From: Gammaproteobacteria bacterium
GTDB lineage: Bacteria > Pseudomonadota > Gammaproteobacteria > Steroidobacterales > Steroidobacteraceae
NCBI GenBank assembly: GCA_025357835.1
Contig: JANYLM010000138.1
Span: forward strand, 1 to 39,865
Direction: 5' to 3'
Length of the DNA: 39,865 nucleotides
Shown: positions 37,478-39,865 of the stretch, in pieces
Layout: the number at the start of each line of letters is the position of its first letter
Position numbering within the stretch: the first letter of the stretch is position 1
Made by a program: the position numbers and the translations under genes
The notes under the pieces: model-generated
The model's input: only the letters and a program-made list of their open reading frames with translations
Told to the model about the DNA's origin: nothing
The model's database searches: none

Positions 37478-38080
37478 TTAATTGATCGCCAGAAAATTCT
37501 TCAGCAGGCGCGCGCCGACGGCGGCGGAGCGTTCGGGGTGAAATTGCGCGCCGTAGAAATTGCGCCATTGCACACAGGCGCTGAAGGGCGTCCCGTAGTC
37601 GGTGCTCGCGATCGTGGCGTCGCTGGGTTGGAGAGCATAGCTATGGACGAAGTAGGCGTAATCGCCGTCGGCGAGACCCATGAGCAACTCGCTGGGGCGT
37701 CGTATGTGCAGGGTGTTCCAGCCCATGTGCGGCACTGGACGTGCGCAAGCCGGTGGGAATCGTTTGGCGCTGCCAGGAATGATTCCGAGGCAGCGAGCAT
37801 CGCCTTCCTGCGATGCTTCGTACAGCAGCTGCATTCCCAAGCAGATGCCCAGCACCGGTTGCCGCAGGGTGGGAATCAAGACATCCAGCCGGCTGTGGCG
37901 CAGCCGCGCCATGGCGTCCGCCGCGGCGCCTACTCCTGGCAGGATGACGTGGCTTGCCGCCCGAATCTGCTCCGCATCTGCCGACACAGTCGAGGCCACT
38001 TCAAGCCGCTGCAAGGCGAATTGCAGTGAGGCGATGTTCGCGCCGCCGCTGGTGACGATCACGACCTGCCGCGGCTTCAC
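37478..38080 (-). CDS. hisH: Imidazole glycerol phosphate synthase glutaminase subunit HisH
   Basis: HisH is the class I glutaminase that feeds ammonia to HisF. The 200-residue protein has VTSGGANIASL, the oxyanion VILPGVGAA, the nucleophile Cys in GICLGMQLLYE, and the His-Glu of the triad in GAQFHPERS. The GTG at 38080 overlaps the hisB stop as GTGA. Confidence 0.95.
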   Translation of the reverse strand: MKPRQVVIVTSGGANIASLQFALQRLEVASTVSADAEQIRAASHVILPGVGAAADAMARLRHSRLDVLIPTLRQPVLGICLGMQLLYEASQEGDARCLGIIPGSAKRFPPACARPVPHMGWNTLHIRRPSELLMGLADGDYAYFVHSYALQPSDATIASTDYGTPFSACVQWRNFYGAQFHPERSAAVGARLLKNFLAIN

Positions 38081-39153
38081 AGAGTACCCTTGGTGCTCGG
38101 CATATCACCGCCTTCGAGTCGAATGGCCTGGCGCAAAGTTCTACCCAAGCCCTTGAAGCAGGATTCGATCATATGGTGCGAATTCTCGCCGCGCACGCTG
38201 ATGTGCAAGGCGGCTCCCAGGCTTTCCGCGAAGGAGCGGAAGAAATGCGGCACCAGTTCGGTGGGCAGTTCGCCGACCGTTTCGCGATTGAATTTCCCCT
38301 CCCACACGAAGAACGGCCGACCCGAGATGTCGAGCGCGATCTGCGCCTCGGCCTCGTCCATGGCCAGCAGAAACCCGTAGCGCGCAATACCGCGCTTGTC
38401 GCCCAGCGCTTCACGCAGAGCGGCGCCCAGCGTCAATGCACAATCCTCGATCGTATGATGCTCATCGATCTGCAGATCGCCGCTGCATCGCAGGTCGAGT
38501 GCGAAGCCCCCGTGTTTCGCGATCTGTTCCAACATGTGATCGAAGAACCCCAGGCCGGTGTGGATGGCGCTGGGGCCGGCACGCGACAAATCGATGTCGA
38601 CATGGATGTCGGTCTCCTTGGTCTTGCGGTGCGCCTGGGCGCGTCGCGCCTGGCCGAGAATGCCTCGAGCAATGGCAGGCCAGGTATGATGTGCATCGCC
38701 GTTCAGGAGTATGCGCAAACCCTGCACTCCCAAATTCGCCGCGAACTCCATATCCGTGTCGCGGTCGCCTATCATGTAGCTGCGCGCCTTGTCGATCGGC
38801 TGGGCGGCAAGGTACTCCCGCACCATGCCCGTCCTGGGTTTGCGGCAATCGCAATCCTCGCGCTTGAAATGCGGGCATATGCAAATCGCTTCGAACCCAA
38901 TTCCCTGGGAAGCGAGCAACGCCAGGATGAATCGATGCGCACGATCGAATTTCTCTTGCGGGAACGCAGCGGTTCCCAGGCCGTCCTGGTTCGTGACCAT
39001 GACGAAGGCGAAGCCCGCGGCTTTCAAGTCGAGCAATGCGGGCACGACTCCGGGCATGAGGCGAACTTTCTCTAGGCTGTCTATTTGTTCGTCCGCCGTC
39101 TCTTCATTCAAGGTGCCGTCCCGATCCAGGAATAGTATTCGTCGTCCGCTCAT
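38077..39153 (-). CDS. hisB: Bifunctional histidinol-phosphatase / imidazoleglycerol-phosphate dehydratase HisB
   Basis: HisB has 358 residues. The HAD phosphatase half has FLDRDGTLNEE with the nucleophile Asp, MVTNQDGLGT, the zinc-binding Cys cluster in ICPHFKREDCDCRKP and MIGDRDTDMEFA. The dehydratase half, from about residue 190, has HTGLGFFDHMLEQIAKHG, DEHHTIEDCALTLG and SHHMIESCFKGLGRTLR with the manganese-binding His and Glu residues. ATG 39153 overlaps the hisC stop (ATGA). The fused form is typical of gammaproteobacteria. Confidence 0.96.
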   Translation of the reverse strand: MSGRRILFLDRDGTLNEETADEQIDSLEKVRLMPGVVPALLDLKAAGFAFVMVTNQDGLGTAAFPQEKFDRAHRFILALLASQGIGFEAICICPHFKREDCDCRKPRTGMVREYLAAQPIDKARSYMIGDRDTDMEFAANLGVQGLRILLNGDAHHTWPAIARGILGQARRAQAHRKTKETDIHVDIDLSRAGPSAIHTGLGFFDHMLEQIAKHGGFALDLRCSGDLQIDEHHTIEDCALTLGAALREALGDKRGIARYGFLLAMDEAEAQIALDISGRPFFVWEGKFNRETVGELPTELVPHFFRSFAESLGAALHISVRGENSHHMIESCFKGLGRTLRQAIRLEGGDMPSTKGTL

Positions 39154-39865
39154 GGGGGTCCTAGGCAGTGAAGCAGTGCATCGTGTTGCGACCGGGTTCC
39201 GACCGAGACACGCAGCGAACACGGCAATAAGGGATCAGCGCGCAAGTCCCGGACGATCAAGCCGCCTGCCTGAGTGCTGCTCATGAAGCGATCGGCGTCG
39301 CGGCAATCGATGAGCAGAAAATTGGCGTCGCTGGGCCAGACCCGGTCTACCCAGGCTGAGGCCGCCAAACCCCTTCCTAAGTATTCACGCTCCGCGAGTA
39401 GACCATCGAGCCGACTCTGCCCCGCGGCGAGTTCGCAGGGTTCCAAGGCTCGCAAGGCGGCCTCCACCGTGGGCTGAGCCAGGGAGTAGGGCGGTATGAC
39501 CCGTTTCGCCAGCTCAATGAGCTCAGGGGAAGCCAGCAGTGCGCCGATCCGAGCGCCGGCCAGGGCGTGCGCCTTGGAAAGCGTGCGCAAGATGGCCAGA
39601 GTCGAAAAACGATCCAGCCAGCGAGTGAGGCTCGCGGAGCGCGACCACTCGACATAGGCCTCGTCGATCACCACGATGGCCTTGCCGTCGAGCGCCACGC
39701 AGAGCGCTTCGAGAGCTTTTACGTCGAGCAGATTCGCCGTCGGATTATTCGGCGAGCATAGAAACACCAGCTTCATATTCGGCTGCCAAGCGGACAACAG
39801 CCGTTCGGGGTCCAGGGCCCAGCCCTGCGCTCGGTCGAGAGGAATCTCGACGACGTAGGCACCCT
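39150..39865 (-). CDS. hisC: Histidinol-phosphate aminotransferase HisC, C-terminal part (5' end outside the window)
   Basis: HisC transfers the amino group to imidazole acetol phosphate. The frame is open to the window end, so the N-terminal third is missing. Visible are VFLCSPNNPTANLL, VVIDEAYVEWS, the PLP Lys in RTLSKAHALAGARIG and the substrate-binding Arg in CSLRVSVGT. It is followed by hisB with a 4-base overlap. The genes hisG and hisD are expected beyond the window. Confidence 0.95.
   Translation of the reverse strand, partial: GAYVVEIPLDRAQGWALDPERLLSAWQPNMKLVFLCSPNNPTANLLDVKALEALCVALDGKAIVVIDEAYVEWSRSASLTRWLDRFSTLAILRTLSKAHALAGARIGALLASPELIELAKRVIPPYSLAQPTVEAALRALEPCELAAGQSRLDGLLAEREYLGRGLAASAWVDRVWPSDANFLLIDCRDADRFMSSTQAGGLIVRDLRADPLLPCSLRVSVGTRSQHDALLHCLGPP

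Overview
The window reads as chromosomal DNA of a GC-rich gammaproteobacterium, probably near Xanthomonadales, Nevskiales or Steroidobacterales. The clues are the order ruvB-ybgC-tolQRAB-pal-cpoB-queE-queC-tRNA-Lys, a fused aspartokinase/diaminopimelate decarboxylase of the type known from Xanthomonas and Xylella, bifunctional HisB and HisIE, and an Entner-Doudoroff gene set. The placement is inference from gene content; no 16S gene or ribosomal protein is present.

Layout. 1-7759 (+): the end of ruvB, a tightly packed envelope operon (ybgC, tolQ, tolR, tolA, tolB, pal, cpoB), two queuosine/preQ0 genes (queE, queC) and tRNA-Lys(UUU). Many starts are GTG or TTG inside 4-base overlaps, which suggests translational coupling. 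7760-10864: an accessory scrap region just after the tRNA. It holds an excisionase-like helix-turn-helix remnant, an acetyltransferase lacking its usual N-terminus, two decayed copies of one PIN-toxin/antitoxin module in direct orientation, and a secreted esterase between them. 10865-11494: a glutathione S-transferase. 11527-17834 (-): a 2-aminoethylphosphonate (AEP) catabolic operon, with a GntR regulator, phnA, phnY, a Na/Pi-cotransporter-family protein and phnW. 18017-20407: a CDP-diacylglycerol diphosphatase, two small exported proteins and a YceI protein. 20538-22823: a YdjA-like nitroreductase overlapping tail-to-tail with modC, then modB, with no modA next to them.

22904-30139 (+): hemH, a candidate leucine-rich leader peptide, leuA, a small acidic protein, the lysC-lysA fusion and asd. 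30212-35297: zwf-pgl on the minus strand diverging from edd-eda, which together form the complete glucose-6-phosphate to pyruvate/glyceraldehyde-3-phosphate route; a CBU_0592-like membrane protein follows. 35321-39865 (-): the histidine operon hisC(partial)-hisB-hisH-hisA-hisF-hisIE, in which hisF seems to need an ATT start codon.

How it fits together: the Tol-Pal block maintains the envelope; PhnW, PhnY and PhnA should convert AEP through phosphonoacetaldehyde and phosphonoacetate to acetate and phosphate, with the co-transcribed Na/Pi carrier as a possible phosphate valve; the right half is core amino-acid, heme and carbon metabolism. Nothing is a clearly new system. The best leads are the decayed toxin-antitoxin pair with a readable 225-base internal deletion, the carrier inside the AEP operon, the putative leu leader and the ATT start of hisF.
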